From: Amphibalanus amphitrite | Taxonomy: Eukaryota > Arthropoda > Thecostraca > Balanomorpha > Balanidae | Assembly: GCF_019059575.1 (NCBI RefSeq) | Contig: NW_024881562.1 | Span: 62,001 to 126,000, forward strand | Direction of reading: 5' to 3' | DNA: 64,000 bases | In this document: positions 1 through 12,852 of the stretch, one piece after another | Position numbering within the stretch: position 1 is the first letter of the stretch | Layout: every line of letters starts with the position of its first letter | The notes under the pieces: generated by a model | What the model saw: the letters and a program-made list of their open reading frames with translations, nothing else | What the model was told of the DNA's origin: nothing | Databases searched by the model: none | Translations under genes and position numbers: made by a program

Positions 1-1384
1 TCTTTCACATAGCTATCAGCACCCCACTTCACACCAAGGGCGAGTACTTGATTAAGAACTTAGCAGACCCACGCAACAGTGGTTTCATCATATGACGGCG
101 GCAGCCAGCCGACACCTGAAGCACCTGTCTGTTCTCAGCCCGCGTGTGCACGCTGCTCGCGGTGTGAACAGGTGTTCACGTTGGCACTGTCAGCGGTTGC
201 GTCAGGTGCGGTCTGGGCTGGTAGTCAGCCGCCGCCAGTCATTTGGAGAACACGGGAGTTCAAAGGGCGCAGTGCCCAGTCACTGTTAACAGGCGAATAG
301 CCGAGAGAGCTCGGAAGACATCGTGGGAAGGTGAAACAGTGGAGAGACGATTAATTTGCACTGTCACTAAGCACTCCGCATTCGAATCCTTAGCAAACGC
401 AAGTGTTTATCTGCGATCCTTCCATTTCCTGGTTCTATCATTTGCACATTGCACAAGCCTAACTATTTATCACAGTCGAGTGGAAGAATCCAGCATCACT
501 TCGTAGGAAAATGTCCCCTCACAATCACCTTTATCGCATGTGTAAGCACAATCACCGCCACTCGCCCGAGACCAGACACACCTCCCAACTTCGAGCGGAC
601 TTTGCACCCACCCTTTGATACCTAAATTCCCTCTCAAGAAGACTAAGACACTCAGTCAATAAGGTAAACAGCCGCCTGCGCCATTTCGATAAGTCAATAA
701 GTCAATGCTACCGGTAAACATAGAGGCTGGTTCCTGGCGGTAACACCAAAGGACGCACGCTGAACAGCAGTTTTGTTTTTGCCGCTAAAACGACTAACGA
801 ATTCGCATATTCACGAGGGCGGTTTCTCCTGATTGATTTGGCAAACAGGCTCGAAGTGGAGTCAAGAGCCGACTTCATTTAGTCAGCTCACGCACGTCAA
901 ACCCAAGGGCAAGTGCGCAATCACGGAGGCAGCTAAAAACGAGCTCCAGTTTGAGAGCGAAACGCAGCGGGAGCAGTGAAAATCGCATCGAGAGCAAGAA
1001 CGTTCATATCAACTTCCGGGAAGAGGGATGCATTCCGATCGCTGACATCCGATTCACCTCCTTGATCGAAGTGTTTACGACTCCGTCAAACATGTCACAA
1101 GCTGCAGCGAGCAAGGAAAACTACACTTCTGATTCGATGATGTCCCGTCTTAGGTCTGCTACTATAACGTCTCCAGCCCACTTCCCGTCGTCTGGTCCCT
1201 ACACAGTTCTCGCTTCCTCAGCTGTGGTCATCAGTGCCCAACACAAGGTTACTTCACGAGTCGAACAGTCTACCACAGCAGCAGTGGTGTTGGCCACCTA
1301 CCTGTCAGCGTTCCCGCGTCCCGTGTTATCGCTGACATCAAGACATCGAGTGGCGGACAGAGCTGCTCACGGCTGTCCGGCGGG

Positions 1385-1552
1385 CATCAGAACACGGCAC
1401 TCCACGGTCCCACTCCCTGGAAATAGAGACAATACGTTAGAACACGGTAGGTACTGCAAGGAACACAGACAACACGGGCTTCAGAATACGGCACTCCACG
1501 GTCCCACTCTCTGGAAACAGAGACAGCACGGACATCAGAACACGGCACTCCA
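1385..1552 (+). repeat. Direct repeat of about 46 bp, two and a half copies
   Basis: CATCAGAACACGGCACTCCA followed by CGGTCCCACTCCCTGGAAAT at 1385-1430 recurs with a few changes at 1479-1524, and its first 20 bases recur again at 1533-1552. The intervening DNA also has several AACACGG motifs. Confidence 0.8.
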
Positions 1553-1980
1553 GATCAGATCAGAACATATGCAAGATACGGGATACAGAACAAAAGGGAT
1601 CAGAGCATTGCAACTTGTCGGCCACATTCAAATAGAAGATTGAAAAAGTACAATACACATTGTTGTCTCGCGACCAAGGCATCGCACCTATGGCAGTGAG
1701 CGTATCTCCCCAAGTTGCTAAGTGGAATGTAGGAAAGCCACACACCCCACACCTGCACAACATCCGTTATTCCGCCGCCATGGCCGGCTAAATTCTGAGG
1801 GAAACGCCGCATGACTGGTGCACGTTGCATCATGATCCGGTCCACGGCGACATACACCGCACTGCCCAAAACAACGGCTTTGTGTTTCGTCCGCATCGCG
1901 TTTTTCCCGCCCTCCCGGTATGTGTTCCACTCCTGTGTAAGTATCAACGAACCAACACTGTGCGGCTATCATAGCTAGGC

Positions 1981-2085
1981 GCCCTGACACCAGGTGACAC
2001 AGTGTTGACTGACACAGTGTCACGCTGACACCGCCGACACAGTATCCTATCCAGCGCCCGTGACACCGGGCACCACGTGACTGAT
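1981..2085 (+). repeat. Cluster of TGACAC motifs
   Basis: TGACAC or GACAC occurs about eight times in 105 bases, some within palindromes such as TGACACAGTGTCA. A similar GACACAGTGTCAC stands alone near 55191-55203. No function is apparent. Confidence 0.6.
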
Positions 2086-2869
2086 TCTGTCGGCCAACAA
2101 ATGATGCAATATCGGGGCGGGAGGGATGGCAGCACGGGTCCCACGTCACTACGGCTGCCTATCTGTAGTGCGCACAGGTAGGGGAGATAACAGGCGGGCA
2201 CTTTATATGCAGTGGAGGAGGGAAACCCCGTCAGAGCCGACAAAGGGACTAGTAGGGGTCAATGAGGGACCGAGAAGGGTAGATGATGGACGGCGAGAGG
2301 GAGAGACAAGTCTTAAAACATGTCTTGCAAAGGATGCGCCCTCTCCATTTCCTCTCGTCCACATGCTCGTTGTTGCATCTTCCGTGGCTTCGTCAAACAA
2401 AAATACGGATGGGACTGACGAACTGATCAGATACAGCCTTTGCAAGAATAGCCTCTGCCCACTGAGTGTATGTCTTGTGTGTCTCCGCGTCAACGGAGAT
2501 CGTTCCCATCCTCAATGACGTAGCATACCTTTATCTCACAGATAGGCTTTAGATGAGCGAATCACAGACAAGAACAGGAAATGCGTACATGACGCGATAT
2601 TCGGTGAATTCCTAATAACGGGAAACCTGATCATGGATTACCCGTCACCGGACATGAGAAAGAGAGTAAAAACAACTCAGAGTGCACAACTCAGAACGAT
2701 AAGGTCACAGGCTTTCCCTCTTCATTTCGATACTGATGAAATGCCGCCTAGTGATAGTAACGAAAAATGTTATGATGTAATATATGCATAGGTAGGTAGG
2801 TACTACTGTAACTCGCCGCGATATAATATCAGCGGGAGCTTGACCATGGAGAGATAGGATGGCCAGCGA

Positions 2870-3140
2870 GGCGTGGTGGATGGAATGGCACCGACGTTAT
2901 GGGTGGAATGGGGCATACGTGCCGGATGGAATTGGACCAACTGGCCGCGTGGAATTGAACAGACGTTATGGGCGGAATGGGACCGGCGTGCCGGCCGCCG
3001 GGTAGAATTGGACCGACGTGCCGGGTGGAATTGGACCGACGTGAAGGGTGAAATTGGACCGACGTGGTGCGTGGCATTGAACCGACGTGCCGGGTGGAAT
3101 TGGACCGACGTGTCGAGTGGAATTGGACCTACTTAGTGCG
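2870..3140 (+). repeat. Minisatellite of about 23-bp units
   Basis: The unit GAATTGGACCGACGTGCCGGGTG recurs with variation; the cleanest copies lie at 3006-3125. Older, more diverged units extend to the left. Frames reading through it (Trp- and Pro-rich) are artefacts of the repeat. Confidence 0.85.
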
Positions 3141-6100
3141 TGAGTGGGTGGAACGGGAGCCGATGTCATGCCACACGTGGGTGGCAGTCGACAGTCTACA
3201 GCCGTGACCAACGGTAGGATGAAATGCAAATGACAGAAATAGCGCGAGGTGCTAAAAGGAAGTGTCAGCATGAGCAGACATATTTTGTATCCAAGCCTTC
3301 AGACTCTCCACGGGGCGGTTATAACCGCATGGAAACAGGTGGATAGCGAGCCACTTACAAGATCATACAACTGGCGGTTCAAAATATCCACGTTGAATCA
3401 TTTCAAAAGACAAACGATGTGGGAAATCAGTGTAAAACGAATAGGCCGTGAAGGGCCAAGTTCCTACCGCAGCACGTTATGAGGTCCGAGAGCGCGTCCA
3501 ACACCGCCTGGATGGGTGGTCTGACACATCTGAACAGCGCTAAAATAACCAATGACACTGCGCTGTGGAAAACTACCACTCCACGCCAGAGCTTTAGGGA
3601 AGAGAGCTGAGGATTAGTCGAGTGTGTGGGGGTAAAACAATGATCTTCGCTTGGAACATGGATGTTTGTGTAAATAGAAAGCCTGTCCAACATGGCTGGG
3701 CTCCGGAGAGCTGTCGGGATAGGCCGGTGAGTGTTGATCAACAACAAAAGGAGCGCCCGCGCAGCTCGCGACTAGCTGCTTTAGCTGCGACACGGAATGA
3801 GACGAGGACACATTCCCACGCCACGAGACAGTTCCCCGGTCTAAGGCGTTTCCTTCCATCTCTGGCGAGCGACTGCGCCCCGCCCCCTGCCGCCCGGGAG
3901 AGTCTCTATCGACCGCACCCGCCCCCGCTCCGGCGCGGAACTCACCCCCTCAGCTGTGACCAGGTCAAGGTCGCGCAGGCCATCCTTACTAGGTGGGTGC
4001 TCCTGGTATGGTTTCCATAATAAACGATCTTCGCAAGACGTCAAAAATCGCAGTTGAGGGATCACAGACAGATGAGATCACTCTGAGATCACGGCGATTT
4101 CCAGGAACTGATCTCTCTCACTGTCACTCGGCTAGCCGGTAGGCCAACGAGCCTCTTCACACACCAACGAATCGATGTCTAACCACGAATGGTTTTCACT
4201 TCAGGGCGCACGCCGTTCGTTCACCAGTCACACCCCAACCACGCCGGTGATGTGTGAATCACGCTTTCCTCTGAATCACCAGACTCCGTCCAGTAAGCAC
4301 ACCCTCCTCGTCTCTCTCACGTTCACAGGCTCCTCCAACACCAGTGGTGACACCGGTGACTGTAACCACACCACGGCACCAGCCCGCCGTCCTCAGTCCA
4401 GCCGCCTCTCTCGCCCACACCCCTCCGCCTCGACAGTCTGTGGCCGACTGCAGGAGTCCCGCTCAGCTCAGCTGGTCGGCCAGCGGCGGCGGCGGCGGCG
4501 GCGGCGAGCGGGGGTCTAGTCGCCGGCAGCAGTGGCGGCGCATGCAGCCGCAAGGAAACAGCTGACATTGGAGCGGGGGGGGGGGGTGCACGGCAGGTAG
4601 GGGGAGGGGTGCTGAGTGGTAACATATAGAGTCTGACAGCTGAGAGCCAGGAAGCGGAGTTGTTACACCGAGTGAATGAGAGCCACCCGTTTTACGAGGA
4701 TATTCTGGGCTGTGGCACGGGTTTCGGATGAATCCGCCTGAATTTTGTTGGCGTTCGTCTGTCTTACTTGCTTTTGCAAGAGAGGTTGTTTTAATACTTT
4801 TGGGAGTTTCGAACGACTATGCAATGCTTCCGGATGGTAAGAAGTCAAAGAATGAAATGGGGACAACAGACATGATGCAATTTCAAGTCTGTCTCTCCGT
4901 TTCTCCGAGTTCTCTCGGATTTTCACACCGGATTAGCAGAGGTATGGAAGTGGGATGTCCAAGATCGGCTCACAAGCCTAAATCCGCCTCAACTGACCAC
5001 TCCCGAAATCTGATGCAACCGAAGAGCTCCAATTTTGACACATAAGTCACGAGCTAGCAACTGTAACTTTCAGACGTGATCCGACAAATACAAAGTTATT
5101 ATGCAGTCAGGATAACTATAGGGACCAAACCATTAGAAGCTTCCACTGAAAACATCAGTGAATGGCACAACACACGATCATGGAAAATTCGACTTAGGCC
5201 TGACATAAAACGGCACATCAACGTGAAAACACGTTCTTTTCTTCTACCACCCCACACCTCATCGGCATTCTCTCCCGTACCTGAATTCACTTCTATTAGA
5301 ATTCCCAGCGCGTGCGTGACCTAGCGCAGTCGACCCAGTAAGGGGAGACCTGCCGGCCCACACGTGCATCACACGGACGGGGGACGACCCATATATCAAC
5401 TGTAACGGATGCCACTGCTAGACAGTCGGGCAGCGAGAAGCCGGACAGAGAGCAGTGGGAGGCGATAGCATCCTTCCGGTCCGCGGATCACCGCGTCACC
5501 GACTCACGCATCCGGAGTGGACCGCTGAAGTCACCGCTCGCGTGGCGGCTGCGCAGCGATGAATGCAGTAGCACTAACCGGGCGAAAGGGTCAGATCGGG
5601 CAGATGATAGAGGATAGCGAACGACTGAAAGTGAAACAAAGAAAGGTTGCCTGGAATGAATAAGGTGAAGGACATTGACCCAGAATAAATGTTAGGTCAA
5701 TATCGGAGGTGAACAGTTGCATTTGGAGTAATATCAAGAGTTCTTCTGAGAAGCAGATAGACGGGTTTTAACAGTTAGTGGAACATCTGCCAGCTTCTCA
5801 ATCCAACTACTCGCGTTCAATAATCGCTCAGTGATCGACAGGAAGTACAGATGCATGCATCTTTCTTCCGGCATAGATGTTTTTAGACTTACATCTCCAC
5901 ATTCATAACTTTTCACCAATAAACCCCAGACAAAGTCCCAGTCTGCCAGCCAGCTCACTCGAAACCAACCCACGGCGATGAGGTCATGCCGGCAGGCGCG
6001 TCACCCCCACAGGTGCCAGCCACGTGCGAGGCCCCGCCCCATCCGGTGATGTCACCATCTGGCACCCGCCCACCCACCCAGTACGGGTGCAACTGGACTG

Positions 6101-9100
6101 GGACTGACGGTCAGTGACCTGAGAGGCGTCAGACGACACCGCAGGTCACACACCGGCATCCCGGGGCATGGCAGGTGATCCCAGCCCGGGCGTTGCATCA
6201 AACCGACTATTTCTGATTAGGTGTTTTGTGTTTAATGACCTGAGACTCACACCCACCCACGCTACTCAGTGCCAGACACCACCCATCAGTGGTTGCCCTC
6301 GCACCTTTTGTGGTCGCGCCCTCACTCTTCATAATTGTAAACCCCTACACAGGGAACTTTGTTCAATTCTGGGAATCCAGCGGGTCACCTTTGGTGCGGT
6401 GTCTAAAGGCAGCCCACATGGCTCCAGTCATGAGCACACCCATATCCCCTAACAGCCGTCCCTCCCAGCCACGTTAATTATTAATTAACCCCCTCCCCTC
6501 CCCACCTGTGACACCTGGCAGTCGGCGTATGGCGGCCGTTGACGCCCCTCCCTCCCCCCTCATCCTGGCACAGAGCCAGCTCACTATCTACCCTGTTATC
6601 CATCCCTCCCCACCACGCCCTGTTCAGGTCGCACGGCAGACCTGCCAGCGGCGCTGCCAGCACGCAGGAGAGATTGCTGACAGATGCCGCGTTGGGAGGA
6701 AGTGAGGCAGGGAGAAGTGCGGACAGTGCAGGTATTTCTGCTCCTGGAAAACTACTGGGACAGACAGGACAAGCACAGTCGACTGGGGTAATATGGAGAG
6801 GCCGACGACACTGGGCTACGGTACAGGCAACCTGAAAGAAAAGGCCCATCACATGAGATCATAAGAGCGCCACTTCCAGCAGGAGCAGACGCCATCCAGC
6901 TACATACAGTCTTGAACATCAAGTGGGCAGTGGGCAGTGGCACTAACTTTTATTATGAAAAGCAAAGCAGCATGTGAGCGAAATTTTACTAGAACCATCA
7001 CTCTCTAAAATCTATAGCAAAATAATATAGCTCACTTTATACCCATATCCTATAAGTTATCTATTCATGAGGTGAAAAAATAACAGTACAAAGTCCCACC
7101 GGACAGCGTTTCACGTCACCGCAGCTCCACCCAAGGCTCGTATAAACAGAGCGCACAGGCTGGTATGTAAATATACAGCCGGCACCCGATCGATTTTCCA
7201 TGAGTGGTCGTCGTCCCGCCCCAGCAGCCCAGTTAGAGCGTGTCGTATTTAAAAAGCGGGCGGCTCGGCTCGCGGCTGAGCTAATCTAACAGATGAGTCG
7301 ACACGGCTAGCGAACATGGGACACGTCTGTCGGAGACGGTGCTCTACAGAACACGGCACCTCAGCGAGCGGAGAGAGGTCTTCGGGAGGCGATGGGAGAT
7401 CGCCTGAAGGGAAGTCAGCAGTAGGCGTTGTCCAAGTGAGGGGGAAGACAGCGTGAGACAACGCTTCAGGGAACAGGGAGCGTTCCACTCGGGGAACAGG
7501 GAGGGACGTCTCGGGGAGGGAGAGCTGCGGCAGGCGGTGTCTCAATCAAGCTGGAGGGACATCCGAGGGGGACGTCACCTCAAGAGAAGGAGTTTCCTCA
7601 ATGACGTTACATGAAAAAGGCGGCGCCACAGACTGAGGGTGTCTGCGCGACGTGAAGAAAACTGAACCCGACCAATAGAGTAGTGAAACAGTGTTCAACC
7701 CATCCATTCATCAGGACCGCCCCTAGCCTTCACGAGACTAGAGGCAACGACGAAGCGGTCAGGCGTGCTAACTGACAGGTCTGAAACTGTGTTCCGAAAC
7801 CGAGCCATGTTACTCTTATACACCACAGGGCCCTTTCGGCTGTATGTCAAGAGTGGTCCTGCACGCGCAGAAAATCACTGTGTCATTATCGTCATAATAC
7901 CCCCGTAGCATGCCCGAAATTACCCCAAATTGGGTACAAAACACAAGATTGTCGCAATTACACACAGTAGCTGAGTGCCCCCACCAAAGGATATAAAAGC
8001 AAAAAAGCGAGATAAATAGCTAACACTGCCGGGACCGATCAGCTGAGTCAACAACTGAGAGCAAGCCTTGGAGCGAGCCGCAAAGGACCGGGAGGGGGGG
8101 GGGACCATCACTGATCTAACCACTGACAGCAGTTCAAGCGAGTTCCGAGACCATGGCCGATCAAAGCCTGACGGTAATCCGCGCCAGCCGGGCTTCGGCT
8201 GAGTGACGCACATAATCCCATCACAGGTTTCCGAGCTGTATAAGTGCCTATGCAGGAGCTTACACTACCCTTTGATCCAGTCAGGGAACGTAGGGGAGCA
8301 ATTTATCTGGAATATAAACTGTGAGGTAATTACCCACACACAGCGCCATTTCAGATACTATGAGTGGATAGCAAAATAATTCACCATCGGGATAGTATCA
8401 CCAGCAGACCAGCAGCGTCGCCCGCTTCAGGCCGTCACCCTTCAAGAGCCCACCAGTTGGACTTTCACGGGGCATCAACCACGCCTAACTGAGGCTCTGG
8501 TCCGAAGGAAGAGCTGCGACTGTAATATGTCCTCTGTGTTACAAAGATATAAGAAGTGGAGTCCACGCGCCCAGTTCATGTCACGGGCAGCTTGGAACGA
8601 CGGGTGCTTGGGCAGTAATCGCCACGCCATGTGTGGATCGCCCATGATCGTAAATACATCATACATACATATCTCGTTGATGCTCATATACTTAACAATA
8701 GAATGTGATCACGAAGGCCGTAACAACTTCGGCCAGATTCTCTTCAGGTTTCCAGTTATTTTTTATCAAGTCGACCAGCACCAACGTTAAAACCAACTGA
8801 TTTTCATCATAATAATAATCATGCTAAAAAAAAACGTTCAACATCGTTCAAGCACCAACGTCCATCCACCTCCCACACCCTACAGGAATGTGAGCCGAGC
8901 TCCACATGCTCGTGGCCAGGCTCGGTCGACCCAGACCGAGCTAAATGGTCCCAGGGCATAGCGAGGGCAACGGCCCATTAGCCAACCGGTGCTGCTTCCA
9001 TACTCTCTCCACGTTCCGTCACTCTGTCCGTCGGGGATCGATCGGAGACCGTTCCTATTTGACGACCAGACGGACCACGGACGGGATGGACCACAGACCA

Positions 9101-10918
9101 CGGACAGACCACAGTCCACAGATGAACCGCCGAAAACGGAAAAAACAATGGCCAAAGGACTGATGGAAACGGGGCGAATGGACCATATTGGACACGGAGC
9201 ATGAGGAACGTGATTAACTGAAGGGACTAGGGCTATAGGCGGAGTTGAAGGAACCAGGCCGGGTCAACGGTCAACCCCGGTTCCTCGGACCAGTTGACCA
9301 CTTTTTGTTCCTTAGATTCGGCCGGAAAATGAAAAAAAAAAAAAACTTAAAACTTCATAACAGAACGGAGGTGTTAGAACGTGGATTGTAAGACTGAAAT
9401 GCAGCACCGAGATCGGTAAACGAACACATACTTGGGCACTAAATCAAACCAGTGAAGGAGAATGAATGCGTTAAATGACGAGTTGAACGAATATCTTTTA
9501 AATCAAGCCACGTACGGAAGCATCCAAGTCCTACCTTCAGTTGTGCTGAAATTGTATCCAACTCCATCCAATCAAATCTTTTCTCGTGTAGCTTCTGCCG
9601 GCCTCCAAGCCATCACAGCTCACAGCAGCCTTCAATGCGCACCCTCCGCAGTGTGCCGGAGCACCACCACACCACACCAGAACACACCAATGACTGACAG
9701 CTCGCCTCACAGACCCATTCCACCTAACAGAACTGTGTCAGCTGGCCAGTGACGAGCGGCGCTCGGGCGACGCGGCGCGGCGCGTATAGCGGCGAGTCTG
9801 TCCCGCCGTGCAAGACAGCGGCACGGCGCGCCGGTCACTGGGCCGGGAACGACGAACGACCTCGGCCCGGCGGTGGTGGGCGGCGGGCCGTGCGTGTGGC
9901 ATACGGCCAAGGCCGCAGCGACGGGGAGAGGGGCAGGTGGGGGAGAAAGAGAGAGCCATGCAGACCGTGACAAGGTTCGGTGATATCAAGACGCGACACG
10001 CGCAGCGAATTCAGTGGAAAAATATATGAGGACTCCGAAGCTTGTCTATTTTCAACAACAACAAAACATTGCAGGAGTCCATGATCGGTGTGATTATTAT
10101 CGAAAGTTGAAAACAATAGAGAAATATCTAGCATACCTGCTTAGGCAAGAAGCATGAAAACAATGCCTGGACTGAAACACCTGGTGAGAGTGGATCCGGC
10201 CGTCACCAGCGTGTGGTCGATCAGCCGAGACACTCTCAGTCCTCACACGGCGACTGTTGTCTGCACTCTGCCGCCACCCGCGGGTCCCCGGCGGTTACGT
10301 AACTCAGCCAGCCGCGCGCCGATCCATACCCAGTCGTCCCATTCAGCGGCGACCCCTCGCCGGAGACAGGTCAACGTAGGTCGGGGTAGGGAGGTTCGCC
10401 GTGACCCGGGACGAGACCGGTCGACGTTGGACGGGGTAGGAAGGTCAGCAGCACAGTTTAAACCACCGACTCAGAGTAGGCCGAGCACAAAAGTAAACGG
10501 TTAAATCAGGAGTCGAATTGCCCTGAATTCAGCAATCCGGTTTGCATGGTTTGCAACACACCAAGAAAGTCAATCCCACAAGAAGGCTGAGGTCAGCGAT
10601 CACGGTTGCCACTAACGGTCTCGACTGTGTCCACCAGCCACGGCTGATGAAGCACGGTTAAGCTTCAGCCACGGCAGAAGCTATCGGTTACAGCTGTGGC
10701 CAGCTGTCTTGGCTGAAGCCAGCCACCACGGCTGAAGCCAGTGGTCAGTGGTCACTGGTCTTAGCACGCTGTCTGTAACCAACGGCCACGTCTGCCGCGG
10801 TGAATGCTGACGGAATGCTGTGAGTCGGTGCCGCGGTGAATGCACGCATCGCTGTCTCCAATCGGACTCTCACAATGACCGCATTAATGCATGCAAAGTG
10901 ACCCGGCGCTGGTCAATC
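3141..10918. other. Non-coding stretch, no gene recognised
   Basis: This stretch holds only short open frames with no recognisable domains, a (CGG)n tract, homopolymer G runs near 4575 and 8093, a TTAATTATTAATTAA block near 6475-6488, and loose GGACCAC/ACGGAC repeats at 9050-9130. From 10610 to 10770 there are several CACGGCTGAAGCCA-like imperfect repeats. Confidence 0.55.
4482..4505 (+). repeat. (CGG)n microsatellite
   Basis: About eight CGG units, followed about 70 bases later by a G homopolymer near 4575-4586. Confidence 0.85.
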
Positions 10919-10926
10919 CAGTATTC

Positions 10927-11001
10927 TGCCGTCCAAAGGCAAAACCGCATATGTCGGGTCAGGTCATGACCCGACATATGCGTTTTTGCCTTTGGACGGC
11001 A
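10927..11001. mobile_element. 75-bp foldback (near-perfect palindrome) with flanking direct repeat
   Basis: Two 35-bp arms (10927-10961 and 10967-11001), beginning TGCCGTCCAAAGGC, are reverse complements with one mismatch around a 5-base loop. CAGTATTC precedes the left arm (10919-10926) and recurs at the right end (11000-11007), overlapping the arm by two bases, which fits a 6-8 bp target duplication. A tiny foldback MITE is the simplest reading. A hairpin RNA gene is possible, but no promoter is seen. Confidence 0.65.
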
Positions 11002-11007
11002 GTATTC

Positions 11008-11700
11008 CAAAACGAGCGATAAAAACCCAGCCACGCTGACACAACAGACTACGAATGCAAGGCCACTGCTGTCCTCTATTCATGAGGTGCAGTTGCCTTG
11101 GCTACAGGCATGGAATGCAGGATTACCTGCGTTGCTTTATGGTCTCACAGCGCTGGGTGAATGAGTAAGGTTGGGGGGGGGGGGGGTATTAGCATAGACC
11201 AAATAACACTGTTTGGAAGGTGCATTTACACTGAGCTACTTTTACTAGGCACCACAAGTCCAAAAGACCGGAAACACTATGTAGGATGGAGGGCCGCGAC
11301 TCTTGCAATGTCTCATTACAATCAGCTAATTGTGATTACCAGAAAGCACGAAGTGTGAGTGGAGCAGAGAGAGAGCCTCTGGTCTATATGATATATCATA
11401 TGATATCTATGATAGACTCTGATCTATGATAGATCATATGAGATCTATGATATATCATAGATCTAATTGTCTAGGAATCTCACCATTCCATTATAATTGA
11501 GTTGAGATGGCCAGGTAGCGAATACTCGATATTTTGAGCAGCCTTGACTTTAAAAAAAAAAATCAAGTACTTTAAAACCTTTTAATCCTTAAACTTTTAA
11601 GAGAATAGTTAGCTTGCCTGAGTCTGATCGTTCCGGGCTGGGGCTGAATTTCCGTCGGTGCTTCTTTGGCAATAAAACAGAAGCTGAGGTCCACATGGGT
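11008..11700. other. Non-coding stretch left of PLE1
   Basis: It contains a G run at 11168-11179 and the AT palindromic repeat at 11382-11466, and no gene that I can support. Confidence 0.55.
11382..11466. repeat. AT-rich palindromic tandem repeat
   Basis: Variants of ATCTATGATATATCATAGAT and GATAGATCATATG follow one another, each partly self-complementary. Confidence 0.7.
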
Positions 11701-11768
11701 TTAGAAGTGTAAGAAGAGTCAGACATTTCGTTTTTCTCACAGTCAATGACAATCCAAAAACAATGTAA

Positions 11769-11812
11769 TAAGACCAGACGTTTCGACAACAAAGTGCCTT
11801 CGTCAGTGGAAA
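11769..11812 (-). ncRNA. Hammerhead-ribozyme-like motif at the 3' end of PLE1 (left, inverted)
   Basis: This is the exact reverse complement of the motif at 14250-14293, with the same CTGACGA box, GGCA/TGTC stem and GAAACGTC core read on the - strand. The two motifs therefore sit near the outer ends of the palindrome, facing outward. Confidence 0.65.
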
Positions 11813-12014
11813 AACAAGATATAGGCTTTACATCGATAAAAATATAGAAGACGACCAGCCTGCACGAAATACAGTTCTACTTTTTTGAAATACAGGTTAT
11901 ATCTAATCTCGCACTAAAATGTTGTATCGTTCTTCTGTCTAAACTATTCTGTAAGTCATAATCACAGCATTGACACATTGACACATTATAACAGAGACAC
12001 TCCTATAGATATAG

Positions 12015-12852
12015 CTATTTGTTTTTTAGCACCATTTTCGCACCTATCCTGGACCAGCTGTAGAAGCCTGGTTTTATGTTAACAGTGTCTTCAAGTAAAA
12101 TATATGCAGCTTCCATGGCTCTCCTAATCGGTTTTGGCATGCCCTTTTCCATCACTGTAGCTGAATCCCAAGCTGGAAGATGATGACACTTTTCTATATG
12201 AAGCACCATCGCATTGGATACATTATGATTTCGAACATCACGTTTGTGCTCTTGAAGTCGTGTTTTCAAACCCCTCCCCGTTTCACCGACATATGATTTT
12301 GAACATGGTCCAGAACAAGGTATCTTATATATAACACTGTTGTCTGATGTGTTCACCTTCTTCGGTCGCACTAAATCTTGAATCTTGGATCCTGAAACGA
12401 TGGCTACATTGGTTCCAGCTGATCGTAGACTAGTCGCTATTTCGTTCGCTTGTTTCGAGATGGGAATCGTTATGAATCGTCCTCGTTTCTTTTGTTCTTG
12501 TTTTTGTTTCTTCTTTTCTTCTACACTCTTCCTCCTTATTTCCTTCGCCTTGTTTTGGAGCCGAATTAAGTAACCTTTTGGATAATGAAGTCTTGTAAAC
12601 GTTTCGTATATATGGGCGATCTCTTCGTCGAGGAATTCTTCGCTACAAATCCTGAATGCTCGGAGAAAGAAGCCGATGACTATGCCACTTTTTACGCGAT
12701 CGCTGTGTCCTGAAAGGAAGTGGACGTAGTCTTCTTTATTTGTAGGCTTTCTGTATACCTTAAATTTTGCTGTACTTCCGCACCTAATAACCAGTGTGTC
12801 CAGGAAAGGAATCGTTCCGCTGTTTTCGGTTTCAATTGTGAATTGGATTTTC
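12015..12852 (-). pseudogene. PLE1 inverted left copy: thumb, linker and GIY-YIG endonuclease
   Basis: On the - strand this arm encodes the same protein as the right copy from KIQFTIETENSG to the C-terminal KNK, with no amino-acid difference I could find. It lacks the whole palm (no YVDD). Upstream of 12852 the frame runs into antisense of the central region and is meaningless. The junction at 12852/13209 is where one copy was inverted and joined to the other. Confidence 0.88.

Larger units (their letters stand above)
1..2869. other. Non-coding stretch, no gene recognised
   Basis: Apart from the repeats listed separately at 1385-1552 and 1981-2085, I see no coding or RNA gene. A 230-codon open frame at 951-1643 runs through the direct repeat, shows no family resemblance and has a Ser/Thr/His-rich composition of the kind produced by random sequence. 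Confidence 0.6.

Noticed and set aside
370..400. TTCGAATCC near 384 as a possible tRNA B box, and similar at 52757
   Set aside because: No A box at the right distance and no cloverleaf could be drawn.
951..1643. 230-codon open frame
   Set aside because: It has no domain, runs through a direct repeat and has low-information composition.
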